Positions 42,515 to 51,850 of a DNA stretch of 64,000 bases are shown one piece after another. The stretch spans positions 25,007,322 to 25,071,321 of the forward strand of contig NC_134516.1 in the NCBI RefSeq assembly GCF_027942865.1. The letters run 5' to 3'. Positions within the stretch are counted from its first letter, which is position 1, and each line of letters begins with the position of its first letter. Source of the stretch: Odontesthes bonariensis (lineage: Eukaryota; Chordata; Actinopteri; Atheriniformes; Atherinopsidae). The position numbers and the translations under genes are program-made. The notes beneath the pieces are model-generated. The model had not been told where the DNA came from, did no database searches, and saw only the letters and a program-made list of their open reading frames with translations.

Positions 42515-42850
42515 GTGATGGCTCATTATTCAACCGTGCACCCTCACACCGAACAAGAGAGGCGCTTTAACACTGCGCATACGCGCACGCGTGCCACTGT
42601 GGAGAGCTGTATAGGGCTCCTAAAGCTGGATCTGTCTCTCGGCTGCGGGGGGAACCCTATACGCCCGAAAAGGTATGCAATATTATTATTGCATGCGGGG
42701 ATCTCCATAACATTGCCCAAAAAAATGGAGTGCCATTTCCAGATGTACATCCAGAGGACCACGCACCCAGAGATCCCTTCCACCAGCCTGCACAGCCAAG
42801 AGCGCTCAGGAGGAGAGAGGAACTTATTCAGCGATTCTGACTTTCGGTAA
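42515..42850 (+). pseudogene. Harbinger transposase C-terminal fragment
   Basis: TEQERRFNTAHTRTRATVES-CIGLLK is the region carrying the last catalytic acidic residue (the Glu in TRATVESCIGLLK) of a Harbinger DDE nuclease. The continuation after RPKRYAILLLHAGI departs from the usual LACAILHN-type ending. The two catalytic Asp residues and the whole N-terminus are missing. Confidence 0.7.
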
Positions 42851-42896
42851 GCATTCTGTTATTCAAGGAAAAAAGAAAGGAGAACAACGATTTCTT

Positions 42897-43500
42897 TCAG
42901 CATTTATTCTGTGACTTCAGTGTTTCATTTATGTCTTTCAATGTACTGTCAATAGATTGCATGGTGTGTGTTAAAGCCATCATCCACTTCACGATCTCTG
43001 TTTGTCTTTCTAGGACCTCTGTGGTTAACACGGCTGGCCGGTGTGACGCTGCAGACCGGGGGGCAGAGGCAGAGGCTTCGGTTGTTGACGGGGCCGCGTA
43101 TTCGTTGCGCGGGTCAGGTTGCCCGGATGCCACTTCGGATTCATCTGTGAATGAAAAATATTAGTTTGATTAGGAACCTCATTTGTGTTGAAAATTAAAG
43201 CAACTGTGTTATTTAAACGTCTTGGGTGTGCAGTCATTCTTACCATTCTCGAGCTCTGACATGGGCGCATCAGTGTCAAGTTTCCCTGGCACGCCTGATG
43301 AGGACGTAGCTCCGATCAGGCCAGCCACCCTCTCCTCCAAGGCACTCAAATCCAAACCTGGATCCCCCCCCCCCCCCGTTTGTGACATGCTGCGTCGGAG
43401 AGCTGCGACCTTCTTTTTTGGCCAATTTCATATCGGACCACTTCTTCCTGATCTTACTGGAGAAAAAGTAAAACGTCGCTCAATTTTAGATTTAATTTAA
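42897..43500 (-). pseudogene. Harbinger Myb/SANT-like partner gene, C-terminal exons
   Basis: The minus strand gives KIRKKWSDMKLAKKEGRSSP, then DLSALEERVAGLIGATSSSG and VPGKLDTDAPMSELENG (43222-43500). After what looks like an intron come ASGQPDPRNEYAAPSTTE and VLERQTEIVKWMMALTHTM (42897-43133), ending LKSQNKC. This matches the accessory DNA-binding protein of Harbinger transposons, which brings the transposase to the nucleus and to its ends. The Myb helices themselves (further 5', about 43500-43700) are poorly preserved. Confidence 0.55.
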
Positions 43501-44392
43501 TCTGGAGTTTATCACATTTTATTGACCATCACAGTAGGGGAAAATACATACCTCGTCCGGTCTGCGATTTACATCGCCAACGCTGTTGACAGCCGTCCCA
43601 GCTGTCGACGCTGTTGGCAGCGTTTCTTTGCCGCCTTTCGTCTATCCATGTCGCAAACTCTAGAGGTGCGGCCTCTCAGCCCCCTTTTGTAGAAGGCGTG
43701 GTTAGGATCATTACGATGGATTTCGGCCGCCGGATTTATCAACAGCCGCTCTGTTTTACGATGGGATTGGTGTGGTACGCATGTTCTGTAAATCTCACTT
43801 GAGCCTCTGCGTACGACGAGTTCTCCGCTCATATCTACGATGCTTTCTACGACGGCTTGATAAATGAGGGCCAGTGTCTCTGAGCGTTGAATACTAATTA
43901 GATGGGTGTGTAACACCCCTGATTCCCCCCACCCCCCTGTCACTCTCCATGTGATAATTGTCTGTCACTGGCAGGACATTGCTGCCTTCCCCCACATGCT
44001 GGCTGAATGGGGCGTGTTCTCACCTGTGAATAGCCGCTCAATCACCTGGTACTTTACATGTGAATAGCAATGGGTGTGGCCTAGGAAGCTGCTGCAGTCT
44101 GCGACTACAGAAAATCCAAAGATTTCTGTTCACTCTCTTTAAAAAGGGCCAGCTATATAATTTATTTATAAAATATATATATTTGAAAACTAGAAGTTTC
44201 AAGGTTTTTAATGGTGTCACTTATATGTTTGAATGACAAAAACTCACAGAGTTACAGATGTGTTTTTGGAGATGTGTCAAAAATGCCCACCGGTGGGCAT
44301 TAGACCCCAGAGTGTTAATGGTTTTAAGTATAATATTCATTTAATTAATTTTCACGTAATCCAACAGTTTGTCTCTCGCTCGTGCCGGTCTC

Positions 44393-44462
44393 AGTACCTT
44401 GGACAGAGACCAGTGCACGCGCTGCAACAGAGACGGGCAGCGCGTGCACTGTCCAAGGTACT
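44393..44462. repeat. Inverted repeat upstream of the hAT gene
   Basis: AGTACCTTGGAC and CAGTGCACGCGCTGC on the left are matched by GCAGCGCGTGCACTG and GTCCAAGGTACT on the right, with a 4-6 bp bulge in the left arm and a 12-bp loop. The RNA would form a long hairpin about 35 bp ahead of the transposase ATG. Confidence 0.8.
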
Positions 44463-44495
44463 GACTGACGAGTCGCGCGACATCAGTCAGGAAGG

Positions 44496-45571
44496 ATGTT
44501 GTCTAAAAAGCGGAAGGTTGACTCTGAATGTAGAATCTTTCAGGAGAGATGGAAAGAAAAGTATTTCTTTTGGGAAGTGAGGGGCAAACCAGTGTGTTTA
44601 ATTTGTTCGCAACAAGTGGCTGTGCCAAAGGAGTACAACATCAGACGACATTACGAGACCCATCAGGAGAAGTACAACGACTACACAGGGCAACGTAGGA
44701 CACAAAAGCTAAACGAGCTAGCCTCATCCCTCCAAAAACAGCAAGCGGCTTTCTCGAAATGCCGAGAGACATATGAAGGTTCTTTTTAATTGTATATCTT
44801 CTCAAATTCTTATTTTTACGTTAACTGCAGCTGTTTTCGAACGGGGATTTCTGTCTCGGCGCGCCTCCGTTAAGTTCTGATGGCGTTGCCCCTGGCAACC
44901 AACAGCGTCTCCTGCCAACATGGCCGACCGCGACTCCTCATTCTCAATACTAACTTAACATTTTATTTCATGTTTATGGGCAGTGAAGGCGAGCTATGTC
45001 ATCGCATGGGAGATAGCCAAAGCTTCCAAGCCTTTCTCTGAGGGCGAATTCGTGAGGACCTGCATGATAAAGGCAGCCGAGCTAGTGTGTTCAGAAAATC
45101 GACAAGCTCTTGCGAACATCAGCTTATCCCGACCAACAATGACCGAGAGAGTGGAAGAGCTCTCCAGAGACTTGCATAGCCAACTTAAAGAAAAGATTAA
45201 ATCCTTCGTCGCGTTCTCCATTGCTCTTGACGAGAGCACTGATGTGACTGATACGGATCAGTTGGCGATATTTATTCGCGGAGTGGATGCTGCCTTAAAT
45301 GTCACGGAGGAGTTTGTTTCCGTGGTACCCATGACAGAAACGACTACAGCTAACGACGTGTTTGTTAGCCTTGTCGGGGCCCTTGACAATCTGGAGGTGG
45401 ACTGGAGTCGTGCTGTCAGTGTGGCTACGGATGGTGCACCTTCCATGGTAGGAAGAAAGTCCGGAGTTGTCGTCAAGTTGAGAGAAAAGGTACGAGAGGC
45501 TAACCCAGACCAGGTATTCTGGAACTTTCACTGCATTTTACACCAAGAGGCGTTGTGCAGCAAAAGTCTGA
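44496..45571 (+). pseudogene. hAT/ZBED (GTF2IRD2-like) transposase, 3' truncated
   Basis: Exon 1 (44496-44778) encodes a BED-type zinc finger: CLICSQQVAVPKEYNIRRHY and ETH (C-x2-C...H-x4-H). The donor AAG|GTTCTT and the acceptor GGGCAG|TGAAG (44983) keep frame, giving TYEVKASYVIAWEIAKASK. Exon 2 then has SLSRPTMTERVEELS, the RNase H-like core with ALDESTDVTDTDQLAIF (catalytic Asp) and VATDGAPSMVGRKSG. The frame is open throughout but ends at HQEALCSKSLK, where the tRNA-Ser array begins. The third catalytic residue and the hATC dimerisation domain are lost. Fish proteins of this kind are often listed as GTF2I repeat domain 2-like. The fairly intact frame suggests recent truncation. Confidence 0.8.
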
Positions 45572-45742
45572 AGTTAACTTTTCACAACCCTGAGTCAATA
45601 GTGTTATCGTCAGAGATCAATCTGTGCAAGAGTTCATGTGATCAACGACACGTCTGCCCTCTGTTTTGTTTCATCAAATAGTCTAAGGAACTTGTGCTTC
45701 TTTCCAGGTTAACTTTTCGCAACCCTGAGTCAATAATGTTAT

Positions 45743-45824
45743 CGTTGTCGGCAGGACTCGAACCTACGCTGGGAGACCCAAATGGATTTCTAATCCATCG
45801 CCTTAACCTCTCGGCCACGACAAC
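45743..45824 (-). tRNA. tRNA-Ser(AGA), array copy 1
   Basis: 82 nt: acceptor GTTGTCG/CGACAAC, anticodon stem ATGGA/TCCAT with loop TTAGAAA (AGA), T arm AGGTTCGAGTCCT. The variable arm has one change that spoils its outer pairing (TTTGGGTCTCCCAGCG). The promoter boxes are intact, so it is plausible as a working gene. Confidence 0.82.
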
Positions 45825-46128
45825 TACGTACATGTTCGTTCATCTTTGACATTCAACGGTTACAAATCATCATTTTCATGAAAGAATTCAACTCCTGAGA
45901 CAGACCTAAGTTATGGCGATCAAGAAAAAGCTTTTTTGTTTGTTTGTTAGAAATGGTCAATCTTTCAAAATGGGTCAGAGGAAGGAGCTGTCTCTTCAGA
46001 GATCAATCTGTGCAAGAGTTCATGTGATCAACGACACGTCTGCCCTCTGTTTTGTTTCATCAAATAGTCTAAGGAACTTGTGGTTCTTTCCAGGTTAACT
46101 TTTCGCAACCCTGAGTCAGTAAAGTCAT

Positions 46129-46210
46129 CGTTGTCGGCAGGACCTGAACCTACGCGGGGAGACCCCAATGGATTTCAAATCCATCGCCTTAACCTCTCGG
46201 CCACGGCAAC
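46129..46210 (-). tRNA. tRNA-Ser(TGA), array copy 2
   Basis: Loop TTTGAAA gives anticodon TGA. Acceptor GTTGCCG/CGACAAC has one mismatch or weak pair; T arm AGGTTCAGGTCCT has an altered T loop (TTCAGGT), which weakens the B box. Confidence 0.75.
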
Positions 46211-46514
46211 GACATACACTTGTGTTCACCTTTGACATTCAAAGGTTCAAACTCATCATTTTCATGAAGGACTTCAACTCCTGAGACAGACCTAAGTTAT
46301 GGCGATCAAGAAAAAGCTTTTTTGTTTTTTTGTTAGAAATGGTCAATCTTTCAAAATGGGTCAGAGGAAGGAGCTGTGTCTTCAGAGATCAATCTGTGCA
46401 GAAGTTCATGTGATCAACATGTTATCTGGCATTTGTTTTGTTGAATCAAATGGTCCAAGGAACTTGTGCTTCTTTCCAGGTTAACTTTAAGCAACCTTGA
46501 ATCATTAATGTTAT

Positions 46515-46596
46515 CGTTGTCGGCAGGACTCGAACCTACGCGGGGAGACCCCAATGGATTTCTAAGCCATCACCTTACCCTCTCGGCCACGACAAC
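46515..46596 (-). tRNA. tRNA-Ser(AGA), array copy 3, damaged
   Basis: Anticodon AGA, but the anticodon stem has a mismatch (ATGGC/TCCAT), and the D-arm region carries GAGGGTAAGGTGATGG instead of GAGGTTAAGGCGATGG. Probably a pseudogene or weak. Confidence 0.7.
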
Positions 46597-46900
46597 GACG
46601 TACATGTATGTTCATCTTTGACATTCAACGGTTACAAATCATCATTTTCATGAAGGACTTCCACTCCTGAGACAGACCTAAGTTATGGCGATCAAGAAAA
46701 AGCTTTTTTGTTTGTTTGTTAGAAATGGTCAATCTTTCAAAATGGGTCAGAGGAAGGAGCTGTCTCTTCAGAGATCAATCTGTGCAAGAGTTCATGTGAT
46801 CAACGACACGTCTGCCCTCTGTTTTGTTTCATCAAATAGTCTAATGAACTTGTGGTTCTTTCCAGGTTAACTTTTCGCAACCCTGAGTCAATAATGTTAT

Positions 46901-46982
46901 CGTTATCGGCAGGATTTGAACCTACGCAGGGAGACCCCAATGGATTTCAAATCCATCGCCTTAACCTCTCGGCCACAGCAAC
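46901..46982 (-). tRNA. tRNA-Ser(TGA), array copy 4
   Basis: Anticodon TGA (loop TTTGAAA). Acceptor GTTGCTG/CGATAAC has a mismatch-prone middle; T arm AGGTTCAAATCCT is good. The variable arm has one substitution (CTCCCTGCG). Confidence 0.75.
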
Positions 46983-47286
46983 GACATACACTTGTGTTCA
47001 CCTTTGACATTCAAAGGTTAAAACTCATCATTTTCATGAAGGACTTCAACTCCTGAGACAGACCTAAGTTATGGCGATCAAGAAAAAGCTTTTTTGTTTG
47101 TTTGTTAGAAATGGTCAATCTTTCAAAATGGGTCAGAGGAAGGAGCTGTCTCTTCAGAGATCAATCTGTGCAAGAGTTCATGTGATCAACGACACGTCTG
47201 CCCTCTGTTTTGTTTCATCAAATAGTCTAATGAACTTGTGGTTCTTTCCAGGTTAACTTTTCGCAACCCTGAGTCAATAATGTTAT

Positions 47287-47368
47287 CATTGTCGGCAGGA
47301 CCTGAACCTACGCGGGGAGACCCCAATGGATTTCAAATCCATCGCCTTAACCTCTCGGCCACGACAAC
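47287..47368 (-). tRNA. tRNA-Ser(TGA), array copy 5
   Basis: Anticodon TGA. The acceptor GTTGTCG faces CGACAAT, so the terminal G-C became G-U; the T loop is altered (TTCAGGT) as in copy 2. Confidence 0.75.
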
Positions 47369-47674
47369 GACATACACTTGTGTTCACCTTTGACATTCAT
47401 CGGTTACAAATCATCATTTTCATGAAGGACTTCAACTCCTGAGACAGACCTAAGTTATGGCGATCAAGAAAAAGCTTTTTTGTTTGTTTGTTAGAAATGG
47501 TCAATCTTTCAAAATGGGTCAGAGGAAGGAGTTGTGTCTTCAGAGATCAATCTGTGCAGAAGTTCATGTGATCAAAGACACATCTGCCCTCTGTTTTTTT
47601 TTTTCATCAAATGGTCAAAGAACTTGTGCTTCTTTCCAGGTTAACTTTTCGCAACCCTGAGTCAATAATGTTAT

Positions 47675-47756
47675 CGTTGTCGGCAGGACTCGAACCTACG
47701 CGGGGAGACCCCAATGGATTTCTAATCCATCGCCTTAACCTCTCGGCCACGACAAC
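47675..47756 (-). tRNA. tRNA-Ser(AGA), array copy 6, best preserved
   Basis: All stems are intact: GTTGTCG/CGACAAC, ATGGA/TCCAT with loop TTAGAAA, variable arm GGGGTCTCCCCGCG, T arm AGGTTCGAGTCCT. It equals the consensus vertebrate tRNA-Ser(AGA) apart from the acceptor. Most likely functional member of the array. Confidence 0.9.
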
Positions 47757-48060
47757 GACATACACTCGTGTTCACCTTTAACATTCAACGGTTACAAATC
47801 ATCAATTTCATGGAGGCCTTCAACTCCTGAGACAGACCTAAGTTATGGCGATCAAGAAAAAGCTTTTTTGTTTGTTTGTTAGAAATGGTCAATCTTTCAA
47901 AATGGGTCAGAGGAAGGAGCTGTGTCTTCAGAGATCAATCTGTGCAAGAGTTCATGTGATCAACATGTTATCTGGTCTTTGTTTTGTTTAATCAAATGGT
48001 CCAAGGAACTTGTGCTTCTTTAAAGGTTAACTTTTCGCAACCCTGAGTCAATAATGTTAT

Positions 48061-48136
48061 CGTTGTCGGCAGGATTTGAACCTACGCGGGGAGACCCCAA
48101 TGGATTTCTAATCCATCCCCTTAACCTCACGACAAC
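48061..48136 (-). pseudogene. tRNA-Ser(AGA), array copy 7, with 6-bp deletion
   Basis: Lacks six bases (GGCCGA) at the acceptor/D-arm border, leaving 76 nt, and the D stem cannot form. The anticodon loop is still TTAGAAA. The A box is destroyed. Confidence 0.85.
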
Positions 48137-48440
48137 GACATACATGTATGTTCATCTTTGACATTCAACGGTTACAAATCATCATTTTCATGAAGGAATT
48201 CAACTCCTGAGACAGACGTAAGTTATGGCGATCAAGAAAAAGCTTTTTTGTTTGTTTGTTAGAAATGGTCAATCTTTCAAAATGGGTCAGAGGAGGAAGC
48301 TGTGTCTTCAGAGATCAATCTGTGCAGGAGTTCATGTGATCAACATGTGATCTGGCCTTTGTTTTGTTTAATCAAATGGCCCAAGGAACTTGTGCTTCTT
48401 TCCAGGTTAACTTTTCGCAACCCTGAGTCAATAATGTTAT

Positions 48441-48522
48441 CGTTGTCGGCAGGACTCTAACCTACGCGGGGAGACCCCAATGGATTTCAAATCCATCGCC
48501 TTAACCTCTTGGCCACGACAAC
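48441..48522 (-). tRNA. tRNA-Ser(TGA), array copy 8
   Basis: Anticodon TGA and full length. The T arm reads AGGTTAGAGTCCT, so the invariant C of TTC is A, which is expected to hurt both transcription (B box) and folding. Doubtful as a functional gene. Confidence 0.7.
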
Positions 48523-48937
48523 GACATACACTTGTGTTCACCTTTGACATTCAACGGTTACAAATCATCATTTTCATGAAGGACTTCAACTCCTGAGAGA
48601 GACCTAAGATATGACGATCAAGAAAAAGCTTTTTTGTTTGTTTGTTAGAAATGGTCAGTCTTCGAAATATGTGAGAGGAAGTAGTTGTGTCTTCAGAGAT
48701 CAATCTGTGCAGGGGCCCGTTGCACAAAAGTAGGATTTAGACATCCAGGATGAATTACTTAGCCAGGTTCAAGGAATCCAAAACATGGGCGCCCAGGCTT
48801 AGTTGGTTGCACAAAGGCCAATCCAGGATGAGCAGACACGGATTCATTAAGCCAGCTGAAAGCGATCCTGGATAAGTGCTGCACACGGCTTTCTTAAATA
48901 GACCCCACGATCGATCATAGATTCACTGATTCACCAT

Positions 48938-49096
48938 GGCAACAAGGGCGGCGCATTTCTCCCCAGCGGAGCAATAATTATTAATGGAAGCATATGAAGA
49001 GGTGACGGAGAAAATAAAACAAAAAGGAAATACTGCCACAGTTAAAAAACAAAGGGAGCAAGCGTGGCAAACCATTGCTGACCTCCTGAATGCGTA
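48938..49096 (+). pseudogene. Harbinger Myb/SANT-like protein N-terminus
   Basis: MATRAAHFSPAEQ, a stop, then LMEAYEEVTEKIKQKGNTAT-VKKQREQAWQTIADLLNA: the first helices of a Myb/SANT-like (NAIF1-type) domain. It ends at GCG|GTAAGT-like AATGCGTAAGTAG, a normal donor after this exon in the family. One in-frame stop (TAA near 48977) breaks it. Confidence 0.7.
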
Positions 49097-49146
49097 AGTA
49101 GTGCACAAATCACACTCACCACTCCACTGAAATTATCACAATTAGG

Positions 49147-49480
49147 CAGTGTTCGAACTACGGGGGACTCGGGGGATCCGAGACCCCCTGAAACTGACAA
49201 GAGACCCCCCTGAAAACATGATTTGGGAAATGTTGGGGGGTCTCTAAAATATTGGCAAAATGTGATTTCCCCTGATGAGTTATGATTGCAGACGCGATGC
49301 GTGTGGAGGTGTGGAGCCTGTGTGCGTAATTGGCATAAAGCTGTGCTGTCCGCCGCGTATGATTCTGTATAGCTTCTCATGTGTTTGAGATCCGCGCTCT
49401 GAGTCAAGCGCAAGCAAGCAACCAAAATGGACATGGCAGCAACTTTTTATTAAGAATGTGCCCGCCCACACATTGCCTGT
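49147..49480. other. Unassigned stretch, possible hAT end
   Basis: Starts CAGTGTTCGAACTACGGGGG, which has the CAGTG beginning common in hAT termini, and contains G/C runs such as GACCCCCCTGAAA. No transposase; the other end was not identified. Confidence 0.3.
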
Positions 49481-49499
49481 ACTGTTTTAGCAGTGAAAT

Positions 49500-49806
49500 A
49501 AAAAACGCAATTAAAGGACTTGCAAGCATCTTCATCTCCTTCCCTGGGCATAGAAGACTCTGTGACATCAAGTTCTACAGGATTGCAGGTAAGAATTTTT
49601 TTTTTTAAATTACAGTTACAATTACAATGTTAACATTCAGAGTAAGATACTCATTGCATTGTATTACAGGTTTCCCCATTGTCATTGGTGCAGTGGACTG
49701 CACAGTGATCCAAACACATGTGAACACTGAACAGAAACCTCTGCACACTGTTCCCATCTGTATTTATCTGCTACCTGTAGGGGGAGCTCAAGTACAAGCT
49801 CACATT
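49500..49806 (+). pseudogene. Harbinger transposase fragment (two exons)
   Basis: Exon-like KNAIKGLASIFISFPGHRRL and CDIKFYRIAG with donor CAG|GTAAGA at about 49588, an ~80-bp intron ending TATTACAG (49669), then GFPIVIGAVDCTVIQTHVNT. The last is the first catalytic region (Asp in GAVDCT) of the HARBI1-like nuclease. The remainder is replaced at 49807 by another element. Confidence 0.7.
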
Positions 49807-50645
49807 GGGCCTCATGCAAGAAGCGTTCGTACGCACAGATTTGTTCTTAAATCGTCCGTACGAGTGATTTAAGAGAATTTGCACATTCAGCAATCTTTTC
49901 GTATTTTACGTTTTCTTTCAGGTACGAACAGAATTTATGAGTGATCCAGAGCTGTCGTAGGAGTTTCGTAAAATAGTCCGCTGTTATTCAAATCAAGTTT
50001 GCTTGACTAATGGATTGTATATTTAATCACTTTGAAGAAAACATAAATAAATATACATTATACCCCATAGTGATGCTGACATTATTCTGTTTAACTTAAA
50101 TTGTGCACTAATTAAAGGTTCATTTGAATCTGTATATAACGGGAAGCGTAACCAGCGGCTGACTTGCTACTTTTGGATGCCTTAGTGCGTCAGGCCAGAA
50201 GACCCCCCTCATGGACCACCCCATCAAAGTGCCATCATGATGAGGCAACAGCTGATTGCACGGCTTTAGTTGCAGTCATCGATCGCCTGCCCAGGCCGAG
50301 ACGTTTTTTTAAGCCATTTTCATATCAAACCATTTATTTTTTATTTCGGTGACATGGTATTAACAGCACTCGTAATTGCTTCCCATTTCTTCGCTTTAGC
50401 AGGTCCCGTAATTCCACTGCTGACACTGCTAAAAATGACAAATTTTCCTTTCTGGATCTCTGAAAGCAGAACTTCAGTCTCAGAGCTCCTAAAGTTGTTC
50501 TTTTTGCGCCTTGATGCCTTTCTCATGACTCAACACTCAACACTTCCTGGCACAGGAGCGAGGAAGCACAGCCTTATATGATATCATTTGGGGCGTGGAG
50601 TATGCAAATCTACTATCCTAGTGCACGTGAACTTAAGATACGCTC
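49807..50645 (-). mobile_element. Harbinger-type element end with Myb-like gene
   Basis: GGGCCTCATGCAAGAAGCGT at 49807 is a Harbinger-type left end. The interior carries a Myb-like reading frame on the minus strand (50341-50526). The right end was not located and is probably lost at the junction with the L2 fragment near 50646. Confidence 0.5.
50341..50526 (-). pseudogene. Myb/SANT-like DNA-binding domain of a Harbinger element
   Basis: MRKASRRKKNNFRSSETEVL, LSEIQKGKFVIF, SSGITGPAKAKKWEAITSAV correspond to the Myb_DNA-bind_5 pattern (E-x-E-V-L-x-x-E-I, then SSGIT, W-x-x-I-x-x-x-V-N). The frame ends after NTMSPK, near the poly-T around 50336. The C-terminal part is not visible. Confidence 0.65.
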
Positions 50646-51558
50646 AGGTCTCTGCACTGGCTTCCTGTCGCTCAGAGAATAGACTTTAAGGCTGCCGTTG
50701 GCAGGTTTTCAAAATTCCGAGTCTAAAGTCGGAAAATTCGAACTGATACAACTTTCAGGTCCCTCCCCCTCTGTGGACGAGGTTGTGCACGTGAGTTCAC
50801 ACCAGTGTACGCGCACACAAGCTGGGGGCAGACTCACGCTCAGCATGAAAGACGTGGTTGGTGACTGTTCTGCTCAGATAATAGATCAATAATAAACCTA
50901 ACGTGATTGGTTAAAAACAGCCGGGAGCGTTCGATTTTTGCAGGCATGATTACAGGCTTCAGAGGGAGCTACAGAATTTGGGATTTTTCCTAAACAGCCT
51001 ATTTAATATTCTACTTCCAGAATCCCATGACAGTTCAAGCTAATATGACTAAAAAAAGTTGCCGACGGCAGCTTTAAAACAGCTCTGCTTGTGTACAAGT
51101 CTCTTCATGGTCAAGCGCCAAAGTACATCTCTGACATGTTAGAGCCATATGAACCAACTCGGGCTCTGAGAACCTCAGGGAGGGGTCTCCTGCCCCAGGG
51201 AGGGGTTTCCTGCTGGTGCCCAGAGTCAGGACTAAACAAGGTGAGGCTGCGTTTCAGTTTTATGCCCCTAAAATCTGGAAGATGTGAGACAGGCCTCAAC
51301 TCTGACAATGTTTAAATCCAGGCTGAAAACAGTTCTATTTAGCTGTGCATATGACACCTGAAAGTATTTTATCTGCACTCTTCACTTTTGAATTAATTAA
51401 TGATTATTTTAATGTTTTTTTTTGTTTGTTTGTTTTATTATTTCTTTATTTTATTTTTTTTTAATGATTTTATTGCCTTCTTGTGATTGTATGTAGCTGT
51501 GAAGCACTTTGAATTGCCCTGTGTATGAATTGTGCTCTATAAATAAAATTGCCTTGCC
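50646..51558 (+). pseudogene. L2-type LINE 3' end, split by a MITE
   Basis: The frame LHWLPVAQRIDF reaches the MITE at 50690 and resumes after it at 51078 as LLVYKSLHGQAPKYISDMLE, PYEPTRALRTSG: the conserved C-terminus of L2/Rex1-like reverse transcriptase proteins. The ending CTATAAATAAAATTGCCTTG (51536-51555) is the standard 3' tail. It is 5' truncated, as usual for LINEs. Confidence 0.85.
50690..51073 (+). mobile_element. TTAA-flanked MITE (piggyBac-like), copy 2
   Basis: Terminal GGCTGCCGTTGGCA and TGCCGACGGCAGCT between TTAA copies (50686-50689 and 51074-51077). Same family as 3624-4039, slightly shorter (384 bp). It lies inside the L2 open frame. Confidence 0.85.
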
Positions 51559-51564
51559 TATTCT

Positions 51565-51850
51565 CTGATATGCAGAGAAAGAGCAGCTGGAGCTCAGGAG
51601 CAAGAGCAGGCACCAATGGGGAGGTTGGTGGTTTCACTCCGGCTTCCCCGGCCACATGTGGAAGACGCTGAACCCCACGTTGCCTAGCGACGCATCCATG
51701 GGTGTATGAATGTGTGTGACTGAGTAGAAAGCCTGTAGTTACAGACTAAGACGTGCTGTGTGAGTGTGGCTGAATGTGGCAGGTAGTGTTGAAGCTCTGA
51801 GTGGTCATTAAGATCATAAAAGTGCTGTACAGGAACAGTCCATTTCTACT
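51565..51850 (+). repeat. SINE-like fish repeat
   Basis: GGTTGGTGGTTTCACTCCGG, GAACCCCACGTTGCC, GCATCCATGGGTGTATGAAT and AAAAGTGCTGTACAGGAACA are hallmarks of a widespread tRNA-derived SINE family in teleosts, with an L2-like end. It follows the L2 fragment directly. Confidence 0.55.

Larger units (their letters stand above)
42171..43872. mobile_element. PIF/Harbinger element with two convergent gene remnants
   Basis: Perfect 16-bp terminal repeats GGCCCTCATTTATCAA and its reverse complement, flanked by AGT on both sides (42168-42170, 43873-43875). Such a 1.7-kb element with a transposase on one strand and a Myb/SANT-like gene on the other is the classic two-gene Harbinger layout. It sits inside the piggyBac-type remnant. 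Confidence 0.85.
41086..44314 (+). mobile_element. piggyBac-type remnant holding two Harbinger insertions
   Basis: Left edge TTAA (41082-41085) then CCCCCTTGTGTCT; right edge AGACCCCAGAGTG then TTAA (44315-44318). Near the right end is the palindrome CCCACCGGTGGG. TTAA target duplications identify the piggyBac group. No transposase is left: only ~800 bp of its own sequence remain (41799-42170 and 43873-44314), resembling untranslated ends. The ends match only loosely, so pairing them is an inference. Confidence 0.45.
45572..48712 (-). repeat. Tandem array of 386-bp tRNA-Ser units
   Basis: About 8.3 units, with exactly 386 bp between matching points in the central copies (45913, 46299, 46685, 47071, 47457). 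Each unit has one tRNA-Ser on the minus strand and a ~300-bp spacer with AAAAAGCTTTTTTGTTTG and CAATCTTTCAAAATGGGTCA. The first unit (45572-45680) has lost its tRNA: GTTATCGTC joins AGAGATCAATCTGTG directly. The last is cut at 48712 by a Harbinger element. A single unit in inverse orientation lies at 5083-5504. Confidence 0.95.
48713..49806 (+). mobile_element. PIF/Harbinger element (GGGCCCGTTGCACAAAAG end), incomplete
   Basis: The left end GGGGCCCGTTGCACAAAAGT interrupts the last tRNA-Ser unit. Inside are a Myb-like gene start (48938-49096) and transposase exons (about 49500-49800). A different sequence lies between them at 49147-49480. The right end is not seen; another Harbinger-type end begins at 49807. 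Confidence 0.6.

Noticed and set aside
45913-47660. Five repeated 61-67 codon frames starting MAIKKKLFC
   Set aside because: They lie in the spacer of the tRNA-Ser unit and are repeated only because the unit is repeated. There is no protein-like conservation beyond the DNA identity.
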